64,000 bases of DNA from Peribacillus simplex (GCF_030123325.1 NZ_CP126106.1:1826001-1890000), one strand, 5' to 3'; shown: positions 34,140 to 42,486, counted from the first letter of the stretch. The notes: generated by a model from the sequence alone, not told the origin. A program made the numbers and translations.

Positions 34140-35245
34140 GCCGAAAAATAGGATTGTGTCTTTTAATCCTTGTAATGATACTCTCTGGGTGTATGGATGC
34201 TACACCAATAGAGGAAGTTAGCGTCTCACTTATTTTAGGCCTCGATTTAGATGAAGAGGATAATTTATTAGTGTATATGTCAAGCCCGATATTTAGTAAA
34301 GAGGCAAAAGATAAGGAAGAAGTGTATGAAGTTAAATCATACACCCTCCGACATTCAAGAGAAAAATTTGATGCGAGGGTAATAGGATTAACATCAGGAA
34401 GTAAAACGCAAGTGTTTTTGGTGGGAAAACGACTGCTTAAAAAGAAGGATTGGTTTGACTATCTCGATCCTTTCTTCAGAGATCCTAAAAATACAGTATC
34501 CGCGCGTGTTGTGGCTGTAGATGGATCTGTTGCAGATGTTATTTTCAATAAACCAGCAGATAAACCGCGACTATCTCTATATTTAACAAGTTTAATTGAT
34601 GCTGCCGCCAAGAGGAATATTGTGAAAGACACGACCCTCCAGGATTTTCACAGACAAATGAAGGACAAAGGGAGAACGGCGTGGATCACCCAAATCAAAA
34701 AGAAAAAAAGAATCGAGCTAACAGGCTCCGCACTGCTAGCTCAGTCCGGCCAGTATAAAATAACAATAACACCTGAAGAAAATCAATTATTAAATGTTTT
34801 AGAAGGTAAACAAAAAGGTGATTATTCCATAACCATTCCGGTTTCTATGGAATCCGCCAGAAAGGGCAAACCATACATCAGCTTCTCCATTTCAGATTTG
34901 AAAGTAAAGAAGAAAGTAAAGTTCAATGGACGCTTTATATTTGATATAAATGTAGATTTACAAATCTCGCTATCCGAACAACTCTTTCCATTCGATGTCC
35001 GAAAAGATTATGCAAAGCTTGAAAAAAGCATTACAAATGAGCTTGAGTATGAAACCAATCAATTAATTCAAAAAATACAAAAGTCTCAAATTGATCCATT
35101 AGGGCTTGGTCTATATGCAAGAGCCTACACTTATCAAGAGTGGAAAAAAGTACAAGATGAATGGGGGAACACTCTGGCAAAATCAAAAATAAACATACAT
35201 GTAAAAACAAAAATTAAGGGCATGGGATCAACGAATTATCAATAG
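34136..35245 (+). CDS. Spore germination receptor lipoprotein subunit C (GerC family)
   Basis: The 369-residue protein has a lipoprotein signal (CLLILVMILSGCMDATPIEE, lipobox LSGC with Cys19) and the Ger(x)C pattern of three alpha/beta domains. Examples are VSVSLILGLDLDEE, TSGSKTQVFLVGKRLL, DPKNTVSARVVAVDG near the middle, and a C-terminal NELEYETNQLIQKIQKSQIDPLGLG (shortened here to IQKSQIDPLGLG). It is lipid-anchored on the outer face of the spore inner membrane and needed for receptor function. Its start overlaps the B gene stop. No clear terminator follows; repeat copy f lies 184 bases downstream. Confidence 0.92.
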   Translation: MSRKIGLCLLILVMILSGCMDATPIEEVSVSLILGLDLDEEDNLLVYMSSPIFSKEAKDKEEVYEVKSYTLRHSREKFDARVIGLTSGSKTQVFLVGKRLLKKKDWFDYLDPFFRDPKNTVSARVVAVDGSVADVIFNKPADKPRLSLYLTSLIDAAAKRNIVKDTTLQDFHRQMKDKGRTAWITQIKKKKRIELTGSALLAQSGQYKITITPEENQLLNVLEGKQKGDYSITIPVSMESARKGKPYISFSISDLKVKKKVKFNGRFIFDINVDLQISLSEQLFPFDVRKDYAKLEKSITNELEYETNQLIQKIQKSQIDPLGLGLYARAYTYQEWKKVQDEWGNTLAKSKINIHVKTKIKGMGSTNYQ

Positions 35246-35428
35246 GACAAAAGCTTTCATAATGGGGATGCCTTAAGAAGACCCTGCTCAATCGTTTAAA
35301 AAAAGAGGAGAGCGTTAATTAATTAGTCTATGGATTAGGGTTGACTGGATTAAGATCAGTATCAGTATTGATACTTCCTAACCATTTTCATTCTTTGTGG
35401 TGAATCGCCGATTTTGGTGATTCAAGGA

Positions 35429-35515
35429 TGGCTAACGGGTGCTTTAGCTGAATATAGGAGCCGTCTTTAAGGCAGCTTTTTCTTTATGCAAGTATCGGGG
35501 CGGTTCAAGAGTGCT
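35429..35515 (+). repeat. Dispersed repeat, copy f (full length)
   Basis: GGCTAACGGGTGCTTTAGCTG, then GGAGCCGTCTTTAAGGCAGC, TTTTTCTTTATGCAAGTATC and GGGGCGGTTCAAGAG. Its GTCTTTAAGGCAGCTTTTT and following CTTTATGCAA are identical to copy d at 13806-13834. It occupies the gap between the ger operon and the CPBP gene and may serve as the ger terminator. Confidence 0.7.
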
Positions 35516-35645
35516 ATTTGATCTTTGTTCAAGGCACTATTCGTAACGAATGATGAATTTAAGTAAGTTGAGGAGTAATTTACCTTTTATGGTATTGTAT
35601 ATACAGGGTCCTATCAGCTAAAAAGCCGTTATCTCGAACGTTTAG

Positions 35646-36467
35646 ATGAAAACGATTAAATTGTGCTTTATTAAAGGGGGGATTAGCATAAATCGCTCAC
35701 GGACAAATATGTTTCTCTTATTTTTGGCAATCTTATTTTTCGCAGGTATTATTCTTTTTTCATATAAGCTGTTTGTTTGGGGATTTTTACCACTAATGTT
35801 CTTGCTCATTCTCTACATCTCAACTAATAAATACCGCTCATCAGTTTCCTTGTTTATGTTCTTCTTATTAGGTCTATTGGTGTATCAACTTGGAAGCAAC
35901 TTTATCAATGAATGGAGCATATCCATAGAAATGAAAACCATAATCAACAGAAGTTTGCTTATGGTTATTATGGCTGGAACAGTGATTTCACTAATGTTAT
36001 CTAAGCAGAAGATATTTTTCTTCGCACTATTACCAGATTGGCACAGACATATCACAATGCCATTTCATACAATTAAATTATCGTATTTTTTACTTATTGG
36101 GTTAATAGTATCGAGCACAATACTTATACCATTATTTAGTCAAGAAATGAGCGATTTAAAAACAATATTACTTTTCGGTATTTTGTTTGCCATCATAAAC
36201 GCTACACTTGAAGAGGTAATTTGGAGAGGTATTATGTTATCAAGTTTAAAAAGAAATGTTTCCACCTTTTATGCTGTCGTAATAACCAGTATCGGATTCG
36301 GGCTACTACATATATCAATTGGTATTCCTGTAATAATTAGCTTACTTTTTTCTTTCGGAGGGCTATTCTATGCAATTGTGGTTTTAAAGACCAATAGTAT
36401 ATATCCATCCATAGTTTTTCACATTGTTATCAACTTGGGTATGGTTTTCAATGGATGGATAATTTAA
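35646..36467 (+). CDS. CPBP (CAAX-like) intramembrane metalloprotease
   Basis: The 273-residue, roughly eight-helix protein carries the CPBP/Rce1 motifs near its C-terminus: EEVIWRG (catalytic Glu pair and Arg, about residues 197-203), FGLLHIS (His) and PSIVFHIVINL (His). In bacteria such proteins are abortive-infection-like or bacteriocin-immunity proteases, or of unknown role. ATG 35646 has no clear ribosome-binding site; AAAGGGGGG at about 35673 lies inside the frame followed by ATA, so the start may be later. It stands alone, with no bacteriocin genes nearby. Confidence 0.82.
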   Translation: MKTIKLCFIKGGISINRSRTNMFLLFLAILFFAGIILFSYKLFVWGFLPLMFLLILYISTNKYRSSVSLFMFFLLGLLVYQLGSNFINEWSISIEMKTIINRSLLMVIMAGTVISLMLSKQKIFFFALLPDWHRHITMPFHTIKLSYFLLIGLIVSSTILIPLFSQEMSDLKTILLFGILFAIINATLEEVIWRGIMLSSLKRNVSTFYAVVITSIGFGLLHISIGIPVIISLLFSFGGLFYAIVVLKTNSIYPSIVFHIVINLGMVFNGWII

Positions 36468-36527
36468 ACTTATTCCGTACAAGGGAGCAATATTTTCAAC
36501 ACAATTGATGTATTAAAAAAGAGAAAA

Positions 36528-36864
36528 TTGACGTATTGCGAGAATCAAGAGAATCCTTGCTGCAGTAAGGACGAATCCTCCAACTTTGAAAGGGAAACTA
36601 GTAATCTTTTAGAAACTAGCAAGAAAAAGAATTTAAATACACGTAACGATGTTGATTTAGATTCTACTTTTACGGCTTCTTATGTTCGAAAAGTGTTTTC
36701 CTTGATACGAAAGCCATTTCACACATAGTCAAACAAGAAAACATTACATATACGGCGATAAACGTCTTAAAACAATCGATTAGAGGCTTTAAACGAGGAA
36801 AAGTAAAAACCAATCTGGTTCGTTATTTCACAGGTACTTTTAAGAGACTCATGGATCGGACATA
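36528..36864 (+). pseudogene. Frameshifted remnant of a DNA-binding/replication-type protein
   Basis: From TTG 36528 the frame runs to SYVRKVFSLIRK and hits a stop. One frame over it continues with AISHIVKQENITYTAINVLKQ, then SIRGFKRGKVKTNLVRYFTG and TFKRLMDRT before TAA. The basic helical C-terminus resembles the end of plasmid or accessory helix-turn-helix replication proteins of Bacillus. That assignment is tentative; the frameshift itself is clear. Confidence 0.5.
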
Positions 36865-37107
36865 ATCGGAGCTTCCTTTAGACGTTTTTTCAACCAGTAA
36901 TTAATAATTCTCAATAATAAGCCACCATTACATATTTAATTGTCCAACACTGTTTGGAGTAGTTTCTCATTTTTCTGTTATGGAAGATAAGGTGGAGTTA
37001 CTGACATGCTCCAAGTGTTCTAAGAAAGTAGCAGCATGTATAGGAGAAGGGCACTAATCAAGGACATACCATTGGTTAACTGGTTAGAAATGTAGGGGAG
37101 AATTGCT
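36865..37107. other. Gap with a possible 24-codon cysteine-rich frame
   Basis: ATG 36980 begins MEDKVELLTCSKCSKKVAACIGEGH (24-25 residues, three Cys). There is no ribosome-binding site, so it is probably a remnant rather than a gene. Confidence 0.25.
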
Positions 37108-37299
37108 ATGACAGAGTGGAAGATGTGTGCGTACTGCGGTAAGTGGTACAGTTTGGCACTATTGAAACCACTGCATGAACAGGGCAAGGATTATGTAAAT
37201 TGGTATTGTGAAAGATGCAAACCTGCTGTTAAAAGTAACCTGTTGAAGCTTCCGTACAGTTCATTATTTAAGGGGGAGATAAAAGGCCAGGACAAATAA
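37108..37299 (+). CDS. Small zinc-ribbon protein (63 aa)
   Basis: The product has two CxxC pairs (KMCAYCGKW at about residues 6-9 and YCERCKP at about 34-37) spaced like a rubredoxin-type zinc ribbon, then a basic tail. AGGGGAGAATTG precedes ATG 37108. Small zinc ribbons of this kind are frequent accessory proteins; no specific role is known. It is a single gene. Confidence 0.65.
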   Translation: MTEWKMCAYCGKWYSLALLKPLHEQGKDYVNWYCERCKPAVKSNLLKLPYSSLFKGEIKGQDK

Positions 37300-37754
37300 G
37301 AATACCCTCATATCATGACGGATACAAGGGTATTTGCAGTTAACAAGTTTTTCAGACTGAAGGTTTAGCCTCGCCAATGTTCCTTCCGGAAGGTTCGTGT
37401 TGATAATTGCAGAGACCGTATTTTTTTCTTGTTAAAAGTTGCAGTTTCTACTGTTGCAGTCAGCTCGAATGGTTCAGGCTCCATCTCTTCAGTAGTTGCT
37501 TCCGTCCCTATATCCGTAAACATGACGGCTATGATAATCATTAACTTTCAAAACAACAATGGTATACCGTTATTGTCTGAATGCTATGACAATAATGGTT
37601 ATGAACTAACACATTTGGATACACAAATTATCGAAACGTTTGATGATATAAAAACTACAATCTCAGCTATTGATAAGTTATGGAAAATAATTCTTAAAAA
37701 ACCTCTAATTAATAGGGGTTTTTTTGTTTCACATTTTGTCTTAATTCCGCGTGG
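37300..37754. other. Intergenic stretch with terminators, possible decayed frame
   Basis: A TTG-started frame (37429 on) includes YDNNGYELTHLDTQII and KTTISAIDKLWKI, but it lacks a ribosome-binding site and runs straight through the stem of the terminator at 37695-37725 into antisense of the SinI-like gene. It may be a remnant; it is not called. ATACCCTCATATCATGACGG (37303) pairs partly with ATACAAGGGTAT after the zinc-ribbon gene, a likely terminator. Confidence 0.35.
37695..37725 (-). terminator. Terminator of the SinI-like gene
   Basis: AAAAACCTCT pairs with AGGGGTTTTT around AATTAAT. On the minus strand it lies 30 bases after the SinI-like stop codon; the flanking A and T runs make it bidirectional. 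Confidence 0.75.
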
Positions 37755-37904
37755 TTACTCATCTTCATCAAATATAAATACTGATCTTCCTGATAAAAAA
37801 TCCCTGATTTCCTCTAAGGGTATGTCCATTTTTATGGCAATCCGAATGAGCTCAACCCATTCTTTATCAAGTTTTACTACTGTGTCATTTGTCTGAATTA
37901 ACAT
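37755..37904 (-). CDS. SinI-type anti-repressor domain protein (49 aa)
   Basis: AGGAGGAATAATTTA precedes ATG 37904, which decides the start over the longer open frame to 38006. The product (MLIQTNDTVVKLD...) contains LDKEWVELIRIAIKMDIPLEEIRDFL, shown here as DKEWVELIRIAIKMD and PLEEIRDFL, the SinI dimerisation domain. SinI proteins bind and inactivate SinR-type repressors and so release matrix and biofilm genes. No SinR-like gene is adjacent, so its partner must lie elsewhere. The tail GRSVFIFDEDE is acidic. Confidence 0.82.
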   Translation of the reverse strand: MLIQTNDTVVKLDKEWVELIRIAIKMDIPLEEIRDFLSGRSVFIFDEDE

Positions 37905-38274
37905 TAAATTATTCCTCCTGAGGAGGGTAATCCCACATCCTGGCAATGCCGTAAATCCGTTGATTTTCCATCCTGAACTTTCTATATGTTGTTTATTACT
38001 TGCCAATAGTTAGATAATAACATTTTGATAGTATATTCTCATAACGTTAAAATTTGGTAATTTTTTATGTTATGTGAGTCTCCTTTAGATAGGTTAAAAC
38101 AGAATGATTACTAAAACAACAGATAAAGATTACAAAAGTAAGCGAAGGAGTAAAATATGAAACAAAAATGTAAAATAATTAATCAAATTTAAAAAAAGTA
38201 TATAAAATACAACTTTAATGCGTTACTATAGTAAGGGTAAAAATATATAACATAGTCAATATGGAGGGTACGGA

Positions 38275-38380
38275 GTGAAAATATAGAAAAAATTTAGGTA
38301 ATCCAGCATTAGCCTCGAGTATTATACCGGGTTGTGATCAAACCGTTGAGAAAGATACAGTTCCACATCGGGGGCCTTAA
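38275..38380 (+). pseudogene. Possible broken small peptide gene
   Basis: GGAGGGTACGGA precedes GTG 38275, but the frame closes after three codons. One frame over, RKNLGNPALASSIIPGCDQT and VEKDTVPHRGP run to TAA 38378. A single-base deletion in an A run would explain this. The family is unknown. Otherwise 37905-38437 holds nothing I can identify. Confidence 0.25.
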
Positions 38381-38437
38381 TTATCGGTAATAAATGATAA
38401 AAAAATAATTTTTAACTAAGGAAGGAAAATTGTTACG

Positions 38438-39145
38438 ATGTTTGAAAAATTTATTAGGTTTACCCAAAAAAATTGGAGATACATTCTTCCTGCCATCATC
38501 GCTTTGTTTATTGGTTCATTGTTTGGCCCTTCTGGTGAAGAATATGATGCTGCTGTTCGTAAGAATGCAGAACTGGACAACAGGAATGAAGAATTGACAT
38601 TAGAAAATAGCGAATGGAAGGAAGAAAACAAACAGCTTGAAGCTAAAGTGAAAGAAGCGGAACCTTTCTTCAAGTTAAAAGAGGAAGAACGTAAAGAAAA
38701 AGAAGCGGAACTAAAGAAAAAAGAAGAAGCTGCAAAGGCTAAGAAAGAAGCTGAGGAAAAAGCAGCGCGTGAAGCTGAAGAAAAGGCTCAAGAAGAAGCT
38801 GATCGATTAGCAGAAGAGGAAGAAAAGAAAGGTTATGACACAGGAATCACCTATGACCAATTAGCTAGAACTCCTGATGACTATATCGGTGAAAAAGTAA
38901 AATTCCATGGGACTGTTGTTCAAGTAATGGAAGGTGACGGTACCACTCAAATAAGATTTGCTGTTGGTGATGATTACGACACTATCCTTTATGCAGAGTT
39001 TGACTCTTCTATCGTTGAATCTAGGATTCTAGAAGATGACAAAATTACGATCATGGGATTATCAACCGGTTTGATAACTTATGAATCTACTATGGGCGGA
39101 GATATATCCATTCCTGGTATGTCTATTGAAAAAGTAGAACGCTAA
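38438..39145 (+). CDS. Membrane-anchored coiled-coil protein with C-terminal OB-fold-like domain
   Basis: The 235-residue product has three parts. The first is a short N-terminal membrane anchor (WRYILPAIIALFIGSLFG, residues about 13-30). The second is a long, highly charged coiled coil (about 45-135, rich in EEAAKAKKEAEEKAA-type heptads). The third is a C-terminal domain (about 140-235) with GEKVKFHGTVVQVMEGDG, TQIRFAVGDDYDTIL and DDKITIMGLSTG, which looks like a small OB-fold. GGAAGGAAA lies upstream of ATG 38438. Similar anchored proteins in Firmicutes are annotated only loosely. It is followed by a TM2 protein gene 82 bases downstream, perhaps the same transcript. Confidence 0.75.
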   Translation: MFEKFIRFTQKNWRYILPAIIALFIGSLFGPSGEEYDAAVRKNAELDNRNEELTLENSEWKEENKQLEAKVKEAEPFFKLKEEERKEKEAELKKKEEAAKAKKEAEEKAAREAEEKAQEEADRLAEEEEKKGYDTGITYDQLARTPDDYIGEKVKFHGTVVQVMEGDGTTQIRFAVGDDYDTILYAEFDSSIVESRILEDDKITIMGLSTGLITYESTMGGDISIPGMSIEKVER

Positions 39146-39227
39146 TTTGCCTATTGATTAATTAAGAACTAAGGCTTATGTTTTCGAATGACTTACAAAC
39201 TAACAAACAACTTGGAGGAATTATATT

Positions 39228-39569
39228 ATGCATACAACATTATTAGCTAAACAAGGAATGACTGCAGAACAATTGGCAATGGTACAATCCGAAGTAAATA
39301 GCAAGGCAAAATCAAAAGGAATTGCTTATGCTCTTTGGTGGTTCACAGGAGTTTGGGGCGGTCATAGATTTTATGCTGGTAATACCGGTATGGGAATTGG
39401 AATGTTGCTGACTTTTGGCGGTCTTGGAATTTGGTCTCTATTTGACGTATTTGCTATCGGTAAAGCAATTGAACGTAAAAATGAAACCATGGAAATGGAA
39501 GCTATTACTATGGTAAAAGCGCTACAACAAGCGAGTAACACCCGCACAGAAGCGGAAACTGTTATATAA
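39228..39569 (+). CDS. TM2 domain protein
   Basis: The 113-residue protein has the two-helix TM2 module: SKGIAYALWWFTGVWGGHRFYAG (as AYALWWFTGVWGGHRFYAG), GMGIGMLLTFGGLGIWSLFD and VFAIGKAIERKN. This includes the conserved GxHRFY turn between helices and the terminal D. TM2 proteins are small membrane proteins of unknown or varied function. ATG 39228 follows TTGGAGGAA. A strong terminator follows at 39593, closing the unit with the upstream coiled-coil gene. Confidence 0.85.
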   Translation: MHTTLLAKQGMTAEQLAMVQSEVNSKAKSKGIAYALWWFTGVWGGHRFYAGNTGMGIGMLLTFGGLGIWSLFDVFAIGKAIERKNETMEMEAITMVKALQQASNTRTEAETVI

Positions 39570-39592
39570 AAACAGAATATAGTCTATTACAT

Positions 39593-39658
39593 GAGAATGT
39601 ATGATAATCTATTGAACTCTATTAGATTACCGTATATTCTCTTTTTTTACCATGAACT
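39593..39658 (+). terminator. Terminator after the TM2 gene
   Basis: A long interrupted stem (GAGAAT...ATTCTC, TAATCTA...TAGATTA) is followed by seven T. Confidence 0.75.
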
Positions 39659-39767
39659 AGTATCAACCTACCCTACCAGGGATTATTACATTTTCTTATA
39701 ACATGCCCAATCAGTATTACTCTCCCAGGCCTATCATCCCTTCGTCATGCCTACCTAAGGGATTCTA

Positions 39768-39816
39768 AAAAGAGGGAGAACAAGTCATCCAGATGATTTG
39801 TTCTCCCTCTTTTATG
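39768..39816. terminator. Strong isolated stem-loop
   Basis: AAAGAGGGAGAACAA pairs perfectly with TTGTTCTCCCTCTTT, with an inner near-palindromic ATC..GAT loop. No gene ends nearby on the plus strand, so the transcript it ends is unknown. Between 39817 and 40191 lie a 52-base relative of 30961-31012 and two short hairpins, but no gene. Confidence 0.65.
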
Positions 39817-40191
39817 TTTTTCTTTCTTTATAAAAAGAAGTAAACATACATGAATTAAATGTATGTGTGGAAGTATCTTTTATTAAATCTAGACTATTTT
39901 TCATTTCTTCAATCTTTAAACCATTTTCGAAATGGGTTTTTAAGAGCGCATGGGGTGGGAAGACGATGCGCCTTTTGAATCAGGTAATTTATATGGTTTA
40001 AAATTGATTGATTAATGAATGAAGGAAAATACGGGAATTCTGTTAGTGAAACTCTACAGGATTTGACTAAATTCTTAGCAAGAGCATATCGGAAATTTAT
40101 CTATATAGGCTGAGTTATCCAGCTAGATGATAAATTCTGGATTTATATGATCCATTAATGTTGTTGGATTATTTCTGAAAGTGATAAAAGT

Positions 40192-40236
40192 AAAAGCGGG
40201 AAACCCTGAATTATCAATGTTTTTCCCGCTTTTTAT
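40192..40236 (-). terminator. Terminator of the 48-aa minus-strand gene
   Basis: AAAAGCGGGAAA pairs with TTTCCCGCTTTT around a loop. It ends 15 bases from the stop of the gene at 40252. Confidence 0.75.
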
Positions 40237-40251
40237 CATTTAATATTTGAG

Positions 40252-40398
40252 TTACATATAATCATAAACAGAGTCATCAAAATAGAGCCAGTGATAATAT
40301 TCAATCTGTGAATCTGTCATCCTGGAAACTTCTTTCTCATTGAATTTTTGTTGCTCAATTAATTTCTGCAATTTGGAATTTCTTTCTACTAGGCTCAT
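40252..40398 (-). CDS. Small BH0509-like protein (48 aa)
   Basis: ATAAGGAGGATTTAAG precedes ATG 40398. The product reads MSLVERNSKLQKLIEQQKF, then RMTDSQIEYYHWLYFDDSVYDYM in shortened form MTDSQIEYYHWLYF. The pattern of a charged helix followed by MTD..IEYYYW resembles the short BH0509-type family of Bacilli; this is from memory. A near-perfect cre site lies 47 bases upstream, which suggests carbon-source control. It is monocistronic with its own terminator. Confidence 0.65.
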   Translation of the reverse strand: MSLVERNSKLQKLIEQQKFNEKEVSRMTDSQIEYYHWLYFDDSVYDYM

Positions 40399-40444
40399 CT
40401 TAAATCCTCCTTATAGTATGAGAAGTAACGAAGTATTTAAATAT

Positions 40445-40458
40445 TGAAAACGCTTTCT
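40445..40458. promoter_or_regulatory. Candidate cre site upstream of the 48-aa gene
   Basis: TGAAAACGCTTTCT differs from the optimal cre (TGAAARCGCTTTCA) only at its last base. It lies 47 bases before the start codon of the minus-strand gene at 40398. Confidence 0.6.
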
Positions 40459-40594
40459 TTTTCTTATTTTTATTATATATCTCAATGTGAGATTAAACAA
40501 CTATCAAATATAGATGATTTATCAGGAAATAATATAGAAATGTTATTTATCTATTTACTTTAAAGCAGTTAAAGAGGCAAGGTCGATCATATGT

Positions 40595-40632
40595 AAATGG
40601 AATCAGGGGGACAGGCCCTGATTCCATTTTTG
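40595..40632. terminator. Isolated strong stem-loop
   Basis: AAATGGAATCAGGG pairs perfectly with CCCTGATTCCATTT and is followed by TTG and TTTT. The region 40459-41110 has no gene, so this may end an unrecognised short RNA or belong to a repeat. Confidence 0.55.
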
Positions 40633-41110
40633 TTTTACCTTATGATAAATTAGTTAATATGTACTATTGAAAGAGAAGTGATTCACTAATTTTGCGCAAA
40701 TAAGTATACAAAGTGTTAATTGTGGTGTAATTTTACAGATGGGAACCTTTATATTCTTGTAATATTTTCATATAAAGGGTAAAATTATTCATTTGAAGAG
40801 AAAGTACCAAACCCAACATCGTCATTTTTTTCGTTTTTCTTACATAAAATTATATTAGTATAATTAATTATTGGGAATATAATGATTTATTTGAAAAAAA
40901 TATTAGTTGATTCAGTGCAGATAAAATATGAACAAGTTATATGATCGAAAGTTAGTGGGTAATCTGTTAATTACTTGATTAATTATAGTATTATATGCCT
41001 GGAATTATAGAGATTATTAGATTTTTTTCTATTTCTTTGTCCCTTTATATAGTAAACTCAGAATAGGTTCGTTAACTTTTAGCTGCTAGAGATGAGGTAA
41101 GTTTAATCCT

Positions 41111-42433
41111 ATGAAAAATAAAAAGTTAAGGGCACTTCTTTATTTGACCATTCTTTTATTGATTGTTTTCATTCTTCTAAATATGTTTTCAACATATTTA
41201 AGCATTAAAAATTCTGTGCAAAAATCCGTTGCTAATCAAAACTTGGTAGCTGCTAGATCCATTGCCGACTCGATGGATATAGAGGCCTATCAGCGATTTC
41301 TCAATAACCAAGTAAAGAACCGGGATTATAAGGATATAAAAGCTTACTTAGAGGATGCCCGTGAAAAAATAGGAGCATTATATGTTTATACCATCATGAT
41401 TGATAATCCGGAAGTATCTAAGGCTATGATTACTGGGTTTTCTAAAGATCATAAAGGGGATTTTCCTATCGGTGGTGCATGTACTGTTCCGCCGGAGCAG
41501 GTCAAACAGGGGTATGAAGGCAAAAGCTTCATTACCGGGATTCTAGAAGATCCGGAGTATGGTGAGTATTTGACTGTGGGAGTGCCAATGAAAAATAAAG
41601 ATGGCGACATAATTGGTTTTTTGGGCATTGATGTGAGCGCAGAAAATATAAATGCCATTAACGGCAAGGTATTGAAAAGCAGCATTGCCATTCTTGTTTA
41701 TAATGGTGGGTTTGTTATCATGCTGCTGGTTACCTTTTTTGTCATTCAAAAATGGTATCAAAAGGAACTGACACGTGAAGTGGGGGATACGGAAGATACG
41801 TATCAATCGGAATTTCAATCGCTCTTTGCTTCAGTTCGCTCATTAAGGCATGATTTTTCCAATCATATTCAGGTGATACATGGACTGCTTAAATTAGAGG
41901 AGAACGCAAAAGCACTCGAATACTTAACCGGTCTTTCAAAAGAAGTGCATTCAATTGAATCGATGAAATTGGATGTGACTCACCCGGGCTTATCTGTCCT
42001 GTTAGAGACAAAAAGGCTCTCGGCCCAGAATTATAACATCGATATTGAGGTTGATGTTTCACCCGAATCCTTCAATCGAATTAAAACAATCGATTTGATT
42101 AAATTATTATCAAATGTTATCGACAATGCTATTGAGGCAACAATTGAATTGCCGGAGCAAGAACGCCGAATGAATATTGCCTGCAAAGCTGATGATGAAA
42201 AGTATACGTTTATGGTAACGAACACGGGACCAATGATTTCGGATTTAGATCTGGGGAATATATTCGCCAGCGGATTTTCAACCAAAAAGGCACAAAAGGG
42301 CAAAGTTCGCGGACAAGGATTGTTCATCGTTAAAGACTTGGTGAACAGATATGATGGAGAGATTCATGTACAATCCTCAGAAAAAGAAACGACCGTTACG
42401 ATGATCATTCCGGTAAATGGAAAAATGGGCTAA
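41111..42433 (+). CDS. Sensor histidine kinase, Spo0B-like (SPOB_a) dimerisation domain
   Basis: The 440-residue protein has two membrane helices (about residues 8-30 and 193-215) flanking a sensor domain with YVYTIMIDNPEVSKAMITG and GKSFITGILEDPEYGEYLTVGVP (shortened FITGILEDPEYGEYLTVG), a Cache-like fold. Inside the cell come SVRSLRHDFSNHIQVIHGLL (shortened LRHDFSNHIQVIHGLL, with the phospho-accepting His) and a HATPase domain with NVIDNAIEA, SGFSTKKA and GQGLFIVKDLV. This layout is that of CitA/DcuS-type and related kinases. No response regulator is adjacent, so it is an orphan. GATGAGGTAAG is a weak ribosome-binding site before ATG 41111. Confidence 0.87.
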   Translation: MKNKKLRALLYLTILLLIVFILLNMFSTYLSIKNSVQKSVANQNLVAARSIADSMDIEAYQRFLNNQVKNRDYKDIKAYLEDAREKIGALYVYTIMIDNPEVSKAMITGFSKDHKGDFPIGGACTVPPEQVKQGYEGKSFITGILEDPEYGEYLTVGVPMKNKDGDIIGFLGIDVSAENINAINGKVLKSSIAILVYNGGFVIMLLVTFFVIQKWYQKELTREVGDTEDTYQSEFQSLFASVRSLRHDFSNHIQVIHGLLKLEENAKALEYLTGLSKEVHSIESMKLDVTHPGLSVLLETKRLSAQNYNIDIEVDVSPESFNRIKTIDLIKLLSNVIDNAIEATIELPEQERRMNIACKADDEKYTFMVTNTGPMISDLDLGNIFASGFSTKKAQKGKVRGQGLFIVKDLVNRYDGEIHVQSSEKETTVTMIIPVNGKMG

Positions 42434-42444
42434 ATTGATCTATA

Positions 42445-42486
42445 AAGGTATGGTTCCTCAAGTGTAGAAGGAATCATACCTTTTTT
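42445..42486 (+). terminator. Terminator after the orphan kinase
   Basis: AAGGTATGGTTCC pairs with GGAATCATACCTT (one G-T) followed by TTTT. The remainder of the gap to miaA shows no gene. Confidence 0.8.

Noticed and set aside
35646..36467. CPBP protease as part of a bacteriocin locus
   Set aside because: No precursor peptide, modification enzyme or exporter gene is near it.
37429..37896. 155-codon plus-strand frame
   Set aside because: It has no ribosome-binding site, crosses the SinI terminator hairpin and ends antisense to the well-supported SinI-like gene.
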